A stretch of 64,000 nucleotides of DNA from Euglena gracilis (taxonomy: Eukaryota; Euglenida; Euglenophyceae; Euglenales): NCBI GenBank assembly GCA_039621445.1, contig CP154954.1, positions 17,018,589 through 17,082,588 of the forward strand, written 5' to 3'. This document shows positions 21,048 through 31,179 of the stretch, piece after piece (position 1 is the stretch's first letter; every line of letters begins with the position of its first letter). The notes beneath the pieces are model-generated. The model worked only from the letters and a program-made list of their open reading frames with translations. It made no database searches and was not told where the DNA came from. A program made the translations under genes and the position numbers.

Positions 21048-21475
21048 ATAGCTGGCGTTTTTTTTGTTTTTTTTTTTAAAAAAAACGTTTTTTTTGTTTT
21101 TTATTAAAAAAAACGAGCAAAAAAAACGGACAAAAAAACAAAGGGGAAAATGATGGTCCAAATTTTGCCTTTGATCGCAAGGGTGAACCAATCTTAGCTC
21201 AAATGACTTGAAAACCAATGATTTTGGTTGTCTTCAACAAGAATGGTCAAAATAGGGCATTTTTCTGCCATTTTGGGATTTTTCAACTTGAAACGTCCCA
21301 AATTTGGTGTCTTTCTCTGACCGAGGATGGGCAAAAAAAGCAAAAATTAAAGGCAAAATTTTTTTTTGCCCTGGACCCTCAATGGCGTTTTTTTTGTTTT
21401 TTTTAAAAAAAAACATGTTTTTTTTAAAAAAAACGTGTTTTTTTTGACTTCGTTTTAAACGAAGTGCCAGCTATG
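21048..21475. mobile_element. Mutator-like MITE in the 3' LTR with empty site in the 5' LTR
   Basis: The 5' LTR reads GGGTCAGCCCTCAAC without interruption (about 6607). Here GGGTCAGCC appears on both sides (21039-21047 and 21476-21484) of an insert with ends ATAGCTGGC and GCCAGCTAT. A 9-bp duplication with these ends fits Mutator-like elements. The interior is T- and A-runs with no ORF. Its outer parts match the ends of the element at 23008-25543, its probable parent family. Confidence 0.9.
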
Positions 21476-21687
21476 GGGTCAGCCCTCAACGATGGGGGGG
21501 GGGGCTGTGCGAAGGAATATTTTCCCAGAAGATTTCAGCCCAAAGCATAAACACCCCAGCCAGTTCGGTGACAAGAGCCCAGAACTGGGGGGGGGGCAGC
21601 CCCGCAAGAAAACAGAATGGGGTTCCATTCCCTGACCTGATTTTTGGCTGTTTAGAGCCGAAATCGGGGGGGGGGTTCAGAATGAAT

Positions 21688-22046
21688 TACCATGCCCCCC
21701 CCCATATAAGACCCCCCCCATATAAGACCCCCCCCTGGCCGGCCGAAGGCCGGCCCTTTGGCCGGGACCGACCCCCCAATATAAGACCCCCCACCATATA
21801 AGACCCCCCCCCCTAGGATTTTGGCTCCCGAGGGGGGGTCTTATATGGGGGGGGCATGGTACCACCCCCCCTAAATGACCCCCCCCCCCCTAGATGACCC
21901 CCCTGGGGGGTCATCCAGGGGGGGTCATGGAGTAGAGCAATTTTTCAGTGGGAAAAGTATCCCCCCCCCCTAGATGACCCTCCCCCCCTAGATGACCCTT
22001 TGGGGGGTCCTGAAGCAACATCAATAGGGTCATTTAGGGGGGGGTA
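21688..22046. mobile_element. 3' LTR copies of the two TA-flanked MITEs
   Basis: 21688-21861 and 21860-22046 correspond to 6825-6996 and 6995-7179, with differences only in C/G-run lengths by eye. Confidence 0.65.
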
Positions 22047-22654
22047 TTTGCCCCCCTGATTTAGGCTCGTTCGGAGCCGAAGTTCGGGGGGGGGGCAAAA
22101 TACAGAATTTAAAACACGTTGTCCCCTCTGCAGCGTCTTCCCATTTTTCCTATATTATGCTTCAACTTCCATCTCTCGATTGTCTATCCCACGAACTCAA
22201 GTACTTTGCACAAACTCAATTTCGCTACAAGAATTCAATTGATTTGTTTGTGCTTCAATTCAATCTTTGCAAGCGGAGCGAGCGGTGTGACACGCACAAG
22301 CATGCACACAGCGGGGAATCAGGGAGGGGAAAAGCAAGTAGGGAGTCCACGGGCCGAGGTTGGGGAAATTCCAGGTTTAACCCCGTTCCTAGCAACAGCC
22401 CAAAACACTCCGGGGGGTGGACCTGAGCCCACCCACCCCCTGCATTCGATGTGTCCGGTTCCCCTCGAGGGGGCCGGGCAGGGTGGGGCGTGTGCCGAGA
22501 CCACGGGAACTGGAGCCCTCCGGGTTGCGGGGGGGGACAGTCCCCGGGGGGGATCGGGGCAAAACCTGCCGACGCACCCAGGAGTGGCTGACGGCCACGG
22601 AAATTTTGAAAATTGATCCTACGCCGGGGACCCCGAGGACGGGTTCCGCGGACA

Positions 22655-23007
22655 ATGGTTCCAAGGGCTTCAAATTAGGTTCCCATACATTACTTTGATT
22701 TTGGCTTCATTTTGGAGATATTTTGAAAATTGACATTTTTTTTGGCCGAAATGGCAGAGTCCAAAGGGGGGCTTAAAAAGGGGGGCGGGCCGATCCTACC
22801 CAGTTTAGACCCCCCCCGCGTGAATAACTCGGGCCGCTGCTCCTGCCAACCCTTCACTGCGGCTAGATGGAGATGGGCTCGTCGAGGCCAAGGATTACAC
22901 CTGTTGCTGGCACCCATCCTCCTCCTGCGGTGACACCCTCGGGATTCGGGGGGGCTCACCACTGTTCATGGATCGCCTTTGTCCCGAGGCCATGCTCTCT
23001 CCAAGGC
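22655..23007. other. Flank between LTR element and Mutator-like element
   Basis: A short AT-rich part, then GC-richer sequence (22800-23007) with open but unrecognised frames. It may once have been continuous with 25554 onward, before the 23008-25543 insertion. No gene called. Confidence 0.35.
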
Positions 23008-23046
23008 ATATCTGGCTTTTTTTAAAAAAAACATTTTTTTTTGTTT

Positions 23047-23262
23047 TTGACCCTCACCCCCCCCCTCAAAGTGTCCCCCCTCAGAGTGGCCAAAATTTTT
23101 GGCAAATTTGGTTTCCCCCCCTCAAAGTGGCCACTTTCTTTTGGCGCCGAAGGTGCCGAAGCCCAAAAATTGACCCCCCCCCCCAAAGTGTCCCCTCCCC
23201 CAGAGTGGCCTTTTTGGGGTCCCGTGGTGTATGGAGGGTGGCCACTTTGAGGGGGGGGGGGT
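23047..23262. mobile_element. Small inverted-repeat element nested near the left end
   Basis: ACCCTCACCCCCCCCCTCAA at the left and its complement at 23236-23262 bracket about 200 bp. A TA is seen only at the right edge. Probably another G-run MITE; edges approximate. Confidence 0.45.
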
Positions 23263-23465
23263 GAGGGTATTTAAAAAAAAACGGGCAAAAAAACGGCAAA
23301 ACAACAAAGGGGAAAATGATGGTCCAAATTTGCCTTTGATCGCAAGGGTGAACCAATCTTAGCTCAAATGGCTTGAAAACCAATACTTTTGGTTGTCATA
23401 CTTTTGTTTTTTGTTGTTGTTTTTTTAAAAACGTGTTTTTTTAAAACTTTGTTTTAAACGAAGGG

Positions 23466-23630
23466 GGCGGACGGACGGACGGACGGACGGCTGGTGAAAA
23501 TTGTGAAGGTCCGGACGGACGGCTGGCCTTGTGGGCTTGGTCCAGACGGCTGAAGAAAATTCAAAAGGTCCAGCTAGCCGGCCGGCCGGCTGGCCGGCTG
23601 GCCGGCTAGCCGGCTGGCCGGCTAGCCGGC
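23466..23630. repeat. GGAC/GCCG-rich tandem repeats, left copy
   Basis: (GGAC)n at 23466-23500, a CCGGACGGACGGCTGGC unit, then (CCGGCTGG)n at 23575-23630. A related block lies at 25196-25340 near the other end of the element, in the same orientation. Confidence 0.8.
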
Positions 23631-23713
23631 CAGGTCTTTGGAAGCGCAGGCGTCTCAGTGCACGCGACTCTGGGCGGATATATACCAATTTTTGGGTCCC
23701 ATGGCTGGTGTGG

Positions 23714-24046
23714 ATGCGCTCCAAGGTTGAGATTGCCAAGTTTTTGCTAACAGATTCAAAGCTGGAACGGATGCGGGCAATTGCCCGTGGTGCCCAGGAC
23801 AGCATTGGACTCCCTGCGGGCGCACTCACGGCAATGCTGGAGCGTGCACACCAGGAAAAACCGAAGGGCAGGGACTGGATGTCTCGTACCGTCCATTGGA
23901 GTCAGCGACACATTGCAGAATGTGGCCCCGTCACCACTGTGGAGCTGAATAAGCATCTGAATATCATTTGGAAGAGATGGGCAAGGGCAGAAGCCTCAGC
24001 GCAACAAAGAACGTCGAAGTTGGAGAAAGCTCGACAAGAGGGTGGG
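23714..24046 (+). CDS. Unrecognised gene, exon 1 (inside Mutator-like element)
   Basis: From ATG at 23714, 111 codons are open to a GTATGT donor at 24047, phase 0. The product is charged and helical (KVEIAKFLLTDSKLERMR, WSQRHIAECG, LNKHLNIIWKRW). I do not recognise the family and see no DDE transposase motif. Real coding is supported because the next three exons all join in phase 0 at good GT/AG sites without a stop. Upstream GC repeats are also open in this frame, so the start could be earlier. Confidence 0.6.
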
Positions 24047-24090
24047 GTATGTCAAATCCGCATGTGCTTTTTTCCAATGTTGTCTGACAG

Positions 24091-24171
24091 GTTACAAATG
24101 ATCAACCTCCAGTTGTTGCAAATGTGCAGAACGATTCAGATGTTATGGTCATCCCAGATGAACCAGAGGAG
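24091..24171 (+). CDS. Unrecognised gene, exon 2
   Basis: 27 codons between TTGTCTGACAG and GTATTA, phase 0 on both sides; the intron before it is only 44 bp. Acidic, with DVMVIPDEPEE, which looks like a SUMO-interaction motif (hydrophobic core followed by acidic residues). That reading is tentative. Confidence 0.6.
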
Positions 24172-24222
24172 GTATTACTTGTTTTAATCCTTTTCAGTGC
24201 CAATCACATGTTAATTCCACAG

Positions 24223-24282
24223 GATGATAGCCGACAGCAAGCTGTGGTGGACACAGAGGACAATGCTGTGGCATCACAGGAG
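24223..24282 (+). CDS. Unrecognised gene, exon 3
   Basis: 20 acidic, Gln-rich codons (DDSRQQAVVDTED) between a TTAATTCCACAG acceptor and a GTCTGG donor, phase 0. Confidence 0.55.
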
Positions 24283-24377
24283 GTCTGGTGCCGAGTTGCA
24301 ACAGTATCGACTGTCCTGCGCGTAACGTGGTCCCGCCAGGTGGAACCGTCTGTGACATTTTCTGTTCTTCCCTTCAG

Positions 24378-24616
24378 GATTATTGGTGCTTCGCCTCTGG
24401 GGGGCGTCACAACGTGCCTTCCAGGATTGGAATTCCCAGTTGGGCAGCGGAAATCGTTTACGAAAAATATTGCAAGCCCCGCAGTTGCAGCAGGCTGGAT
24501 CTTTTTCTCACTTTGGCGTGGATGAAGCTTTACCCCTCCAGCAAAAATTTGCAGTCTTTGTGGCCCCACAACATTCAGAAACCAGGCTCCTCCCAAAGTT
24601 TTTCTGATTCGATTGG
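24378..24616 (+). CDS. Unrecognised gene, exon 4
   Basis: Acceptor CTTCCCTTCAG; 79 codons plus two bases to a GTACGG donor. Contains NVPSRIGIPSWAAEIVYEKY and a Trp/Leu-rich stretch. A second frame is also open here, so the exon is less certain than the first three. Further exons, if any, would lie in 24800-25140 but I could not fix them. Confidence 0.45.
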
Positions 24617-25195
24617 GTACGGTTGTGAGTTTCGGGGGGGGTGCATTTCGTATTTTATGCACAATTTTTTCCCGTTATTCCAAAAAAACGCGTTTTCTCC
24701 GTTTGAGGGTCGGGCATTTTTTGTACAATTGTTCCATTTTTTTGGGGTTATTGTCTTCTGAATGTTTTTTTGGGGGGTTCCCCCCCACTTGGTTCGAAAA
24801 GCCTGTCCTTGAGCCCCCAAAAATTGGAAACTGTACCAAATTATCAGCAGAACTGTCCAGATGTTGGGCAGTTGCATGGTGGAGGTTGACCTGTGCCATC
24901 TCCGCCAACCTGGAAACAGTGTGCCTCACTTCCCCCATACCATTGGCAGCTGGTGTCAGGGCCTTTCTGAACGCTCTTCTGGGAAGCAAAGAAAGACCCT
25001 GAGTGGGACACGGTTCCAGTCCATACCTATTCCCATAGATTCACTACAGTGGGTGAATTTTTTTGGGGGGCTTATCCTGAATCTATGCCTGAGACAATGA
25101 GTACCGGCGGCAGCCGAAGTACAAGGGGAGTGTCGCCACCACGAGGAGAGGGACGCCGTCACTGCTTTTCAGGGAGAAGGATTTTTTTTTTTGTT

Positions 25196-25340
25196 TCCGG
25201 CCGGCTGGCCAGACAGACATTGGTCCGGCTGGACGGACGGCTGGCGAAAAAATCGAAGGTCCGGACGGACGGCTGGGCGTCCAGCATACGTCCGGCTGAA
25301 GACGTCCGGACGGCTCGGACGGACGGACGGCCAGCCGCCC
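25196..25340. repeat. GGACGG-rich repeats, right copy
   Basis: Repeats CCGGACGGACGGCTGG-like units as in the left block, followed by CCGAAGTGCCAGCTGTGG, which itself resembles the element terminus. An older end or nested copy may lie here. Confidence 0.6.
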
Positions 25341-25553
25341 CCGAAGTGCCAGCTGTGGTTGAAACATCCCAAATTTGGTGTCTTTCTCTGACCGAGGATG
25401 GGCAAAAAAAGCTAAAATTAAAGGCAAAAAAAATTTTCGCCCTGGACCCCTCAATGGCGTTTTTTTTGTTTTTTAAAAAAAACATTTTTTAAAAAAAAAA
25501 CGTGTTTTTTTTTTGACTTTGTTTTAAACGAAGTGGCAGCTATTCCCCAAGGC

Positions 25554-27079
25554 GCCTCGACTGCTTCCACGGGGGGCTCACATTTTCCTGACTGTACATT
25601 GAGCCACCATGCGCAGGTGCCTCCACAACGACCTCCCTACATTTAGGTGACCAGCCGGGACCCGTTGATAGCGATCGGTGCGCCACATTCCGATGTCCAG
25701 GCCACTCACCCCCACGGTATATCGAACGCTGCTTCAAGTGCACCACACTCCGAAGGTCGCCCGACCTGATGACCAACTAGCGAGTCCCACTGAACCAGGT
25801 TGATTACTGGTTGCTATCGGTTGCTGCCGTTCAAAAGGCTTCCCATCTTCCGCGAAGCACCCTGAGGACCCATGCGGTCCCGCCGCTCGTTAGGGACTGG
25901 GTATCGGCCAACCGCGGGAAGATTAGGATTCAACATTTCGCCTTGAAGCCCGCGTTTCCAAGCTTTTTCTTTTTTTCTTTCTTTTGAGATAATTTGGGCC
26001 AAGCTACCAATCGGGATGGTCCACATGAAATTTTGTGCCGTCTGCACGGTTCATGGCAACTCCACAATTCCTCGTCCGCCTGTACAATTGTCGCAAGCGC
26101 TGATTGCCATCCTTCCTCAGGATCGGACTGGAAGACATGCAACAAGTAGGGAAGGTTGTTTCAAAGACATGTCCAGTTTTGGCGAAACGATTTTTTAAAG
26201 TTCCTGCACTTGTACAACCAGAAGCAAAAGAGTTCGGCGTCTTTAAAGTGTACATCGATGGGCAGATGTTCGCATGGCTTGTCATGGATCGCCCAGGGTG
26301 TGTCTGCTGCTTCAATTGAAGTGAAAATTCATCTCAATTTGGGGGCAGTCCAACTTTGTCCTCTCTGTTTTTCTTGATTTCAAGAAAGAATTGCCGATTC
26401 TTTGGGAAGGAGGTTGGACAGTTTTTTTTCCCATTTCAAATCAAAGTCAAATTCTGACTTTTAATTTCAAGGCAAATGCAGGTGGCTTTTTTCCATTCCA
26501 AAAAAGCCCATTCAAAATTGAACACCCTGACCTTTGCATGAAAAAATATTTTTCATTGCAACTGATTGTTTGGGTTCGATTGATCCAAATCAATCGTTCG
26601 AGGTGGATTTGTGGCAACATTTTTGATCTTAAGTCAAAACACAAAAGGGTGAGTCTTGTTTTTGGGAGTGAGGAATAGAGTGTAAAAATTATTTTCAGAA
26701 TTGGCACGATTGTGCAAAGATCTTCCAAAAAGCTTTAGTGCAAAGCAGACCTCCTTGACAAAAAATGCATTTTTTTGCAAATTGCAAAAAAATGCCAATT
26801 ATGCAACTTGCATATCCCTGGTTTTAGCCCAAAAATGTCAACCCCGCAGCAGGGAGGGGGGGGTTCAAACAGTCGGGGCGACCACGCAAAGCGCTGGGGA
26901 CGAAAAATTGCTTCCCAAATTTGCCGAAAATGCCATTTTGGACACTTTCTGGACAAAACTGCAAAAATATTCAGTGCGAAGCGAAGCACCCCCCCCCCAG
27001 CTCTTTCTGTATGGTGCCAAATTCTTCTGTGGGCCATCTTTCAGCATCCCGGGACAATGGGAAGCAAGGAAAGGTATTT
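25554..27079. other. Unassigned region
   Basis: 25560-25780 is GC-balanced with an open frame rich in Cys and His (for example RCATFRCPGH and ERCFKC), possibly an exon. 26104-26319 has an open + frame (KEFGVFKVYIDGQMFAWLVMD) and overlapping minus frames. None has enough support to call. 26330-27079 is AT-rich with nothing recognised. Confidence 0.3.
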
Positions 27080-28024
27080 TCTTTGAAACCGTGTCTGGGG
27101 GCTCCGTTTTCATGCCCGAACCGGCGTCTGGGACGCCGGTTCGGGCGGGAAATTTCTGCGCCGAACCGGCGTCCCAGACGCCGGTTCGGGCGGGAAACCG
27201 GCGTCTGGGGGACCCAAAATAAAAAGTGCCAAAAAGTGTCCAAAAGGGTTTGTAGACAGGTGGCATTCATATTTTAGCAGTTTTTTGGTGGTCTTGGGCC
27301 AAAAATTGGGGGTTTTTGAGGAAAAGTTTCCTTTTGGCCATTTTTGGAGAATTTCTGAAATAGAATACCACGCAGCATGGCTGAAATCTAAGGCCATCTG
27401 CTGAAAGCCCTTGAGAAGAGCTTTCGATCGATGGGTAACATGGCAGCTGAAAAGTGGAATTTTAGATATGCAAATGGGGTCCGAAAAATGCGGAAAAATG
27501 CGATCGCTGATTTTGAGGTCGCTTTGCAATCTGGCTGAGTTCTGTGGGTACCAAGCGAAAGGTGTTGGCGAGACCTTTCGTTTGATATGCAATTTGCAAC
27601 CTGAACTGTGGGATTTGACAAATTAGGATGTCAAATTTTGGAATACACGATCGCTGAAAATAAGCGCTGCGTGCATTATGGCCGAATCCTGTGATTATCT
27701 GTCGAAAGCCCTTGAGGAGAGCTTTCGATTAATGGGTAACATGGCTTCATAAGTGTGGAATCTGCCATTTTTGACCGGCGGCCCATTTGGGCCAAAATCG
27801 CCCAAAACTACCCCAAACATGGGTATTTTGGGCGAAATTGGCCGTGATTCCCTAGCCGCCGGTTCGGGCATGAAAACGGAGCCCCCTAGCCACGGTTTCA
27901 AAAACTGTGTCCCAGACGCCGGTTCGGGCGGGAAACCTGTGCCTGGGACGCCGGTTCGGGCGGTAGCCCGAACCGGCGTCCCAGGCACAGGTTTCCCGCC
28001 CGAACCGGCGTCTGGGACACAGTT
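27080..28024. mobile_element. Inverted-repeat element ending in a 59-bp-arm palindrome (hairpin family, copy 1)
   Basis: Left repeat about 27080-27125 (GAAACCGTGTCTGGGGGCTC...) is the complement of 27858-27902. The right end is a perfect palindrome with arms 27903-27961 and 27966-28024 and a 4-base centre. The arms are built from CGCCGGTTCGGGCGGGAAAC units that also occur near the left end. The interior has two ~70-bp direct repeats (27391 and 27695) with GAAAGC...GCTTTC hairpins. The palindrome is followed by CTCGATATAGAAA. Confidence 0.7.
27903..28024. repeat. Perfect 59-bp inverted repeat, 4-bp spacer
   Basis: I compared the arms base by base and found no mismatch. The structure would form a cruciform or a very stable RNA hairpin. 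Confidence 0.95.
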
Positions 28025-28866
28025 CTCGATATAGAAACTCACTTCACAATTGCGCAACTGATTGAAATTTACACTCCTTTGCGCAATTGCGCCAGCAACT
28101 TTTTTGTTTTTGTTTGTGCGATTGTGCAAGTTGCACAATTTTATTTGACCTCACTGGGACCATTTCCTGGCGTTATTTTTTGCTTATCAGAAATGATGGG
28201 CTTTTTTCCAACCTGGACCCCCCAAGGGTCCTGAACAAAAATTCAAGAATTCTTCTTTCCTCCAAAAAAGTTTATCTTTCACCTTTTTGTTTCCTGCTTC
28301 AGCAAGAGTGAGAATGCAATTGGACTGGATTTCCAAGACAGCATCATGAAGGTGTGCTTTATATGTGTGCATGCATGTATGCATGTATGTATGTATGTAT
28401 GTATGTATGTATGTATGCAGATATGCATGATTCATGTATGCATGTACGTATGTGTATGTGTGCATGTTTCATTTACTAAATTTCTGACTCTGCCATTTGG
28501 AGGGTGACGGATGATTTCCAAGGGATTAGATGCGCCAAATAACTTGGGGGAGGTCCAAGACTAAAAACCCCTGATCAGGGCAAGGGCAGAACCGGAAGGC
28601 CTGGTGGGGGTGGGTCGACCCACCACAGCATTTTCACCGATTTCGGGAAAACGGGCATTTTGGCCAGAAAAATTTTGAATTTTTTTTGAAAAATGAACTC
28701 AAAACATATGTTTTTTTTTTATGGAAAACCACATTTTTTTCACAAAAAAAATCTCAAAAAAATCAGGGTAAAAAATTGGTAGTTTTCAGGAGAGGGGGGG
28801 AAAAAATGAACGTCAAAAAAAGTGGACCAAATTTTGCCCCAGTCAAATTTTATTGACATTTTTCTC
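28025..28866. other. AT-rich spacer with ATGT microsatellite
   Basis: (ATGT)n with interspersed GCATGC lies at 28365-28460. ORFs there are repeat artefacts. Nothing else recognised. Confidence 0.6.
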
Positions 28867-29179
28867 TTTAAAAACGTGTTCAGCCTGCCAAATGCCTGCC
28901 CTGAAATTCGTGGTCATGAACACGTTTTCAATGAGGGCATTTGTGGCAATGACACGTTTTCAGTGAAGGCATCTGTGTTCAGGCACGTTTTCAGTGAGGG
29001 CATCTGTGGCAACCCCCAGCAAGAAACGAATATCGCTATCAGGAAAAATCGACGTGCGGTTGAGAGGCCGGGTGGCCCTCAACGGGTGAGGCGGGTCGGG
29101 GGCACTCTACAACACGAAGAAGACGACAACAAGAAGGCTAGGTTGCCTTGGCACAACGACAGGGAAGGGGCGAAAATCA

Positions 29180-29458
29180 CGGCACACGACAGGCTTTACA
29201 CAAAAAAGAGCCATACTTTGGTGGCCGCCGCAAATCTTGGCAATGAAAATGATATGCCAAACTGCAGGCGTCACACACAACTTTGTTCAGCTCCACACAA
29301 TTTGGATTTTTCGGAATGGCAACACCACAAAAACCACATTTCTCCTGTTTTATAGGCAGTCGACACAGCACGAGGCACAGGGGGTTGGTCAGGGGAGGGA
29401 ACAGAGCTGACCGCAGGAGCGGAACGTTTCTCGGCGGTGGGAAAGACAGAGGGAACAC
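29180..29458 (-). CDS. PHD-type zinc finger fragment (captured?)
   Basis: The minus frame shows CGFC, CDAC, then HFHC (His-x2-Cys four residues after the previous Cys) and CKAC, spaced Cys4-His-Cys3 as in a PHD finger, a module that reads histone tails. The finger occupies about 29185-29340; upstream residues are Pro/Leu-rich and may be intronic. The frame ends at the stop near 29180. It sits inside an inverted-repeat element, so it may be a captured host exon or part of a transposon protein. Confidence 0.6.
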
Positions 29459-29494
29459 TGGTCAGGTCCTGATTTTTGAAATGAAAGAGGTTGC

Positions 29495-29884
29495 CTAACG
29501 ATTCCCTGAAACGAACAAAGTTCCCGACTGCTGCTCACGTTGAGCCACACATTGTTCGATGACGCTCGCCTCATCGAACAACAGGCTGGGTTCCAGCTCC
29601 CATCCCGTCCAGGCAACAAAGAAAGCATCCAGCTCAGGATAAGAGGCTTGCCGATGTTGACACAGTTTGGCGAACTCCAAATAGTTGGCAACAGCAGCAA
29701 GCTCTGCACCCACGGAGCCGGACTTTTTCTTTGTGTTGCCCTGTGCCAACAAGGTGCCACGAAGGGGGTCAACCTTCGGCATATTGGCATCTTGCTGGTA
29801 TACCGCGAGAGCAGCCAGGAACAGTTCCGTCCTAGGGGGTGGTGGCAAAAGACCATTCACAAAGTTTGCCGTGCGTTTGGCCAT
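29495..29884 (-). CDS. Unrecognised minus-strand ORF, 129 codons
   Basis: Reads MAKRTANFVNGLLPPPP and an Ala/Leu-rich helical segment (ELAAVANYLEFAKLCQHRQA, DAFFVAWTGWELEPSLLFDE). Codon quality looks real and it is upstream of, and on the same strand as, the PHD segment, so the two could be exons of one gene. Family unknown. Confidence 0.45.
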   Translation of the reverse strand: MAKRTANFVNGLLPPPPRTELFLAALAVYQQDANMPKVDPLRGTLLAQGNTKKKSGSVGAELAAVANYLEFAKLCQHRQASYPELDAFFVAWTGWELEPSLLFDEASVIEQCVAQREQQSGTLFVSGNR

Positions 29885-30184
29885 ATTGGCAGGGCTGCGG
29901 GAAAAAAGAAAAAAAAGAAAAAAAGGGGGGGGGGCACGTTTTCAGTGAGGGCATTTGTGGCAATGACACGTTTTCAGTGAAGGCATCTGTGTTCAGGCAC
30001 GTTTTCAGTGAGGGCATTTGTGGCAATGACACGTTTTCAGTGAAGGCATCTGTGTTCAGGCACGTTTTCAATGAGGGCGCCGTTTTTTTGGGTCCGAATT
30101 TCACAAATTCGCGTTTTTGACCCCTTGCGTGAATCATGACCACGAATTTCAGGGCAGGCATTTGGCGGGCTCTGAACACGTTTT

Positions 30185-30305
30185 TAAACAAATTGTGGCT
30201 GAGCCCAGATTTCAGCCTGAAAACGTGTTCAGGGGGCCCCCTTCGGGGGCCCCCTGGCTGAACACGCGTTCAGGCTGAAATCTGGGCTCAGCCACAATTT
30301 GTTTA
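30185..30305. repeat. Long hairpin, arms about 57 bp, loop CTTCG
   Basis: Left arm 30185-30240 and right arm 30246-30305 are complementary with a few changes. They start and end with TAAACAAATTGTGGCTGAGC and its complement. The arms include GTGTTCAG units from the neighbouring element. Followed by TATAGAAA, like the palindromes at 27903 and 36449. Confidence 0.9.
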
Positions 30306-30773
30306 TAGAAAATTTTTGGACTTTTAATGGCATTTTTACTTCAAAAACCTCTCAAAATCAAAATTTTGAGAAAATGTTGAATTTTGGAAGGTGTGAAAAA
30401 ATGGGGTTTTGAGGGGCTTTTGGGGGGACCTCCCATATGGGTCCCAAAATCGGCCAAAAAAAACACCCGAAATTTTTTTCTTGGGTCCAAATTTTGGTGC
30501 TCCCGGAAATACGGGAAGAGGTGATGGGGGGTGGGTCGACCCCCCCCCCCACCCACCCACCATGCAGGGGGTGGGGGGGTCGACCTCCCCCACCCACCAC
30601 CCTGGCTGATTGGCCAATTCCCGTTCTGCCCTGCCCCTGATTGTGACAATATCCAGAGAGTTTGCTCTTCTCATGCTTAAGGCTAAACTTATTTGCGATT
30701 CCCCCAATTTTTCACGTTTCCTATTTGTGATTTTGTGCATTTTTTTTTGAATTTTTTCCCCTTTCATCCTGTC
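30306..30773. other. Spacer with C/G-run segment
   Basis: AT-rich start, then a GGTCGACCCCC-containing block near 30530-30600. No gene seen. Confidence 0.4.
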
Positions 30774-31054
30774 CAGGCTGTTTTTTTACCAACCCCGGGG
30801 GGTCCGGAGTGCCTATGAGTGCTTGCCCAGGCAGGCACTACTCCCCCCGGGGAGGGTCGGATTTCGGCCTGTGCCCAGGCACATTCCTTTGAAAATAGGG
30901 CATTTTTGGCTCCTCTGTGCCTTCAGCGGCGGGGTCTGTGCTAGGGCACTTTTAGCCATGTGCCCCCCCCCCCCCGGGGTCGGATCGAGAGCCTGCCCGG
31001 GCAGCCCCCCCCCCCCCCCGGGGTGGGGTCGGCACCCGACTAAAATACGGACTG
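30774..31054. mobile_element. hAT-like MITE
   Basis: Ends CAGGCTGTTTTTTTACC and the complement of CAGTCCGTATTTTAGTC, flanked by ATCCTGTC (30766-30773) and ACCCTGTC (31055-31062), seven of eight bases equal. The interior is C/G-runs with GGCAGGCAC motifs. Related to 43728-43830. Confidence 0.75.
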
Positions 31055-31179
31055 ACCCTGTCCGCTGCTCTTCGAATGGCTGGAAATGGATTGTTTTCTC
31101 TCAGGGGCAAATATGGGTCGAAAGGGGCTGCCCAGCTCACAATCCCTGGGCATAAATTCCCCCCCCAGGGAGGGTTTTT

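Larger units (their letters stand above)
5519..22654 (+). mobile_element. Ty3/gypsy chromovirus-type LTR retrotransposon with embedded cytosine methyltransferase
   Basis: Two near-identical direct repeats (5519-7788 and 19893-22654) end in CA and bracket gag, a DNA C5-methyltransferase, protease-like, RT/RNase H, integrase and chromodomain segments in Ty3 order (integrase after RT). A primer-binding site abuts the 5' LTR. It is defective: stops and frame changes in gag, loss of an RNase H block, an integrase deletion, a hAT-like insertion at 14585-15815 and a G-rich insertion near 16660-17035. No matching duplication flanks the outer ends (CCTGC left, AATGG right), so the 5' LTR may be truncated or the ends recombined. 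Confidence 0.85.
19893..22654 (+). repeat. 3' LTR of the Ty3/gypsy element, with a nested MITE
   Basis: Matches 5519-7788 module for module and ends at the same ...CGCGGACA. Differences are G-run lengths, one extra ~75-bp unit and the insertion at 21048-21474. After 22654 the sequence departs from the 5' copy, confirming the LTR edge. Confidence 0.85.
23008..25543. mobile_element. Mutator-like element carrying a multi-exon gene
   Basis: Left end ATATCTGGC, right end GGCAGCTAT, flanked by TCTCCAAGGC (22998-23007) and TCCCCAAGGC (25544-25553), a 9-10 bp duplication with one mismatch. The left ~400 bp (for example 23270-23400) and right ~180 bp (25369-25543) match the two halves of the MITE at 21048-21475, so the pair defines one family. 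The interior contains GGACGG-type repeats on both sides of a spliced gene (23714-24616). Whether that gene is the transposase or cargo is unknown. Confidence 0.75.
28867..30187. mobile_element. Inverted-repeat element enclosing minus-strand coding fragments (hairpin family, copy 2)
   Basis: About 28867-28922 (TTTAAAAACGTGTTCAG ... CCTGAAATTCGTGGTCATGA) and 30125-30187 are complementary, roughly 55 of 60 bases. Inside each end lie tandem 31-32-bp units of CACGTTTTCAGTGA(G/A)GGCAT (28920-29010 and 29936-30090). Between them, 29010-29890 has gene-like minus-strand sequence including a PHD finger, as in gene-capturing transposons. A long hairpin abuts the right end. Confidence 0.65.

Noticed and set aside
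24675-24989. Minus-strand ORF with a helical segment (EVRHTVSRLAEMAQ)
   Set aside because: Plausible composition but no splice or domain support, and it overlaps the possible 3' part of the plus-strand gene; left uncalled.
28920-30090. CRISPR-like 31-32-bp repeats
   Set aside because: Units are head-to-tail without spacers and form the inner ends of an inverted-repeat element.
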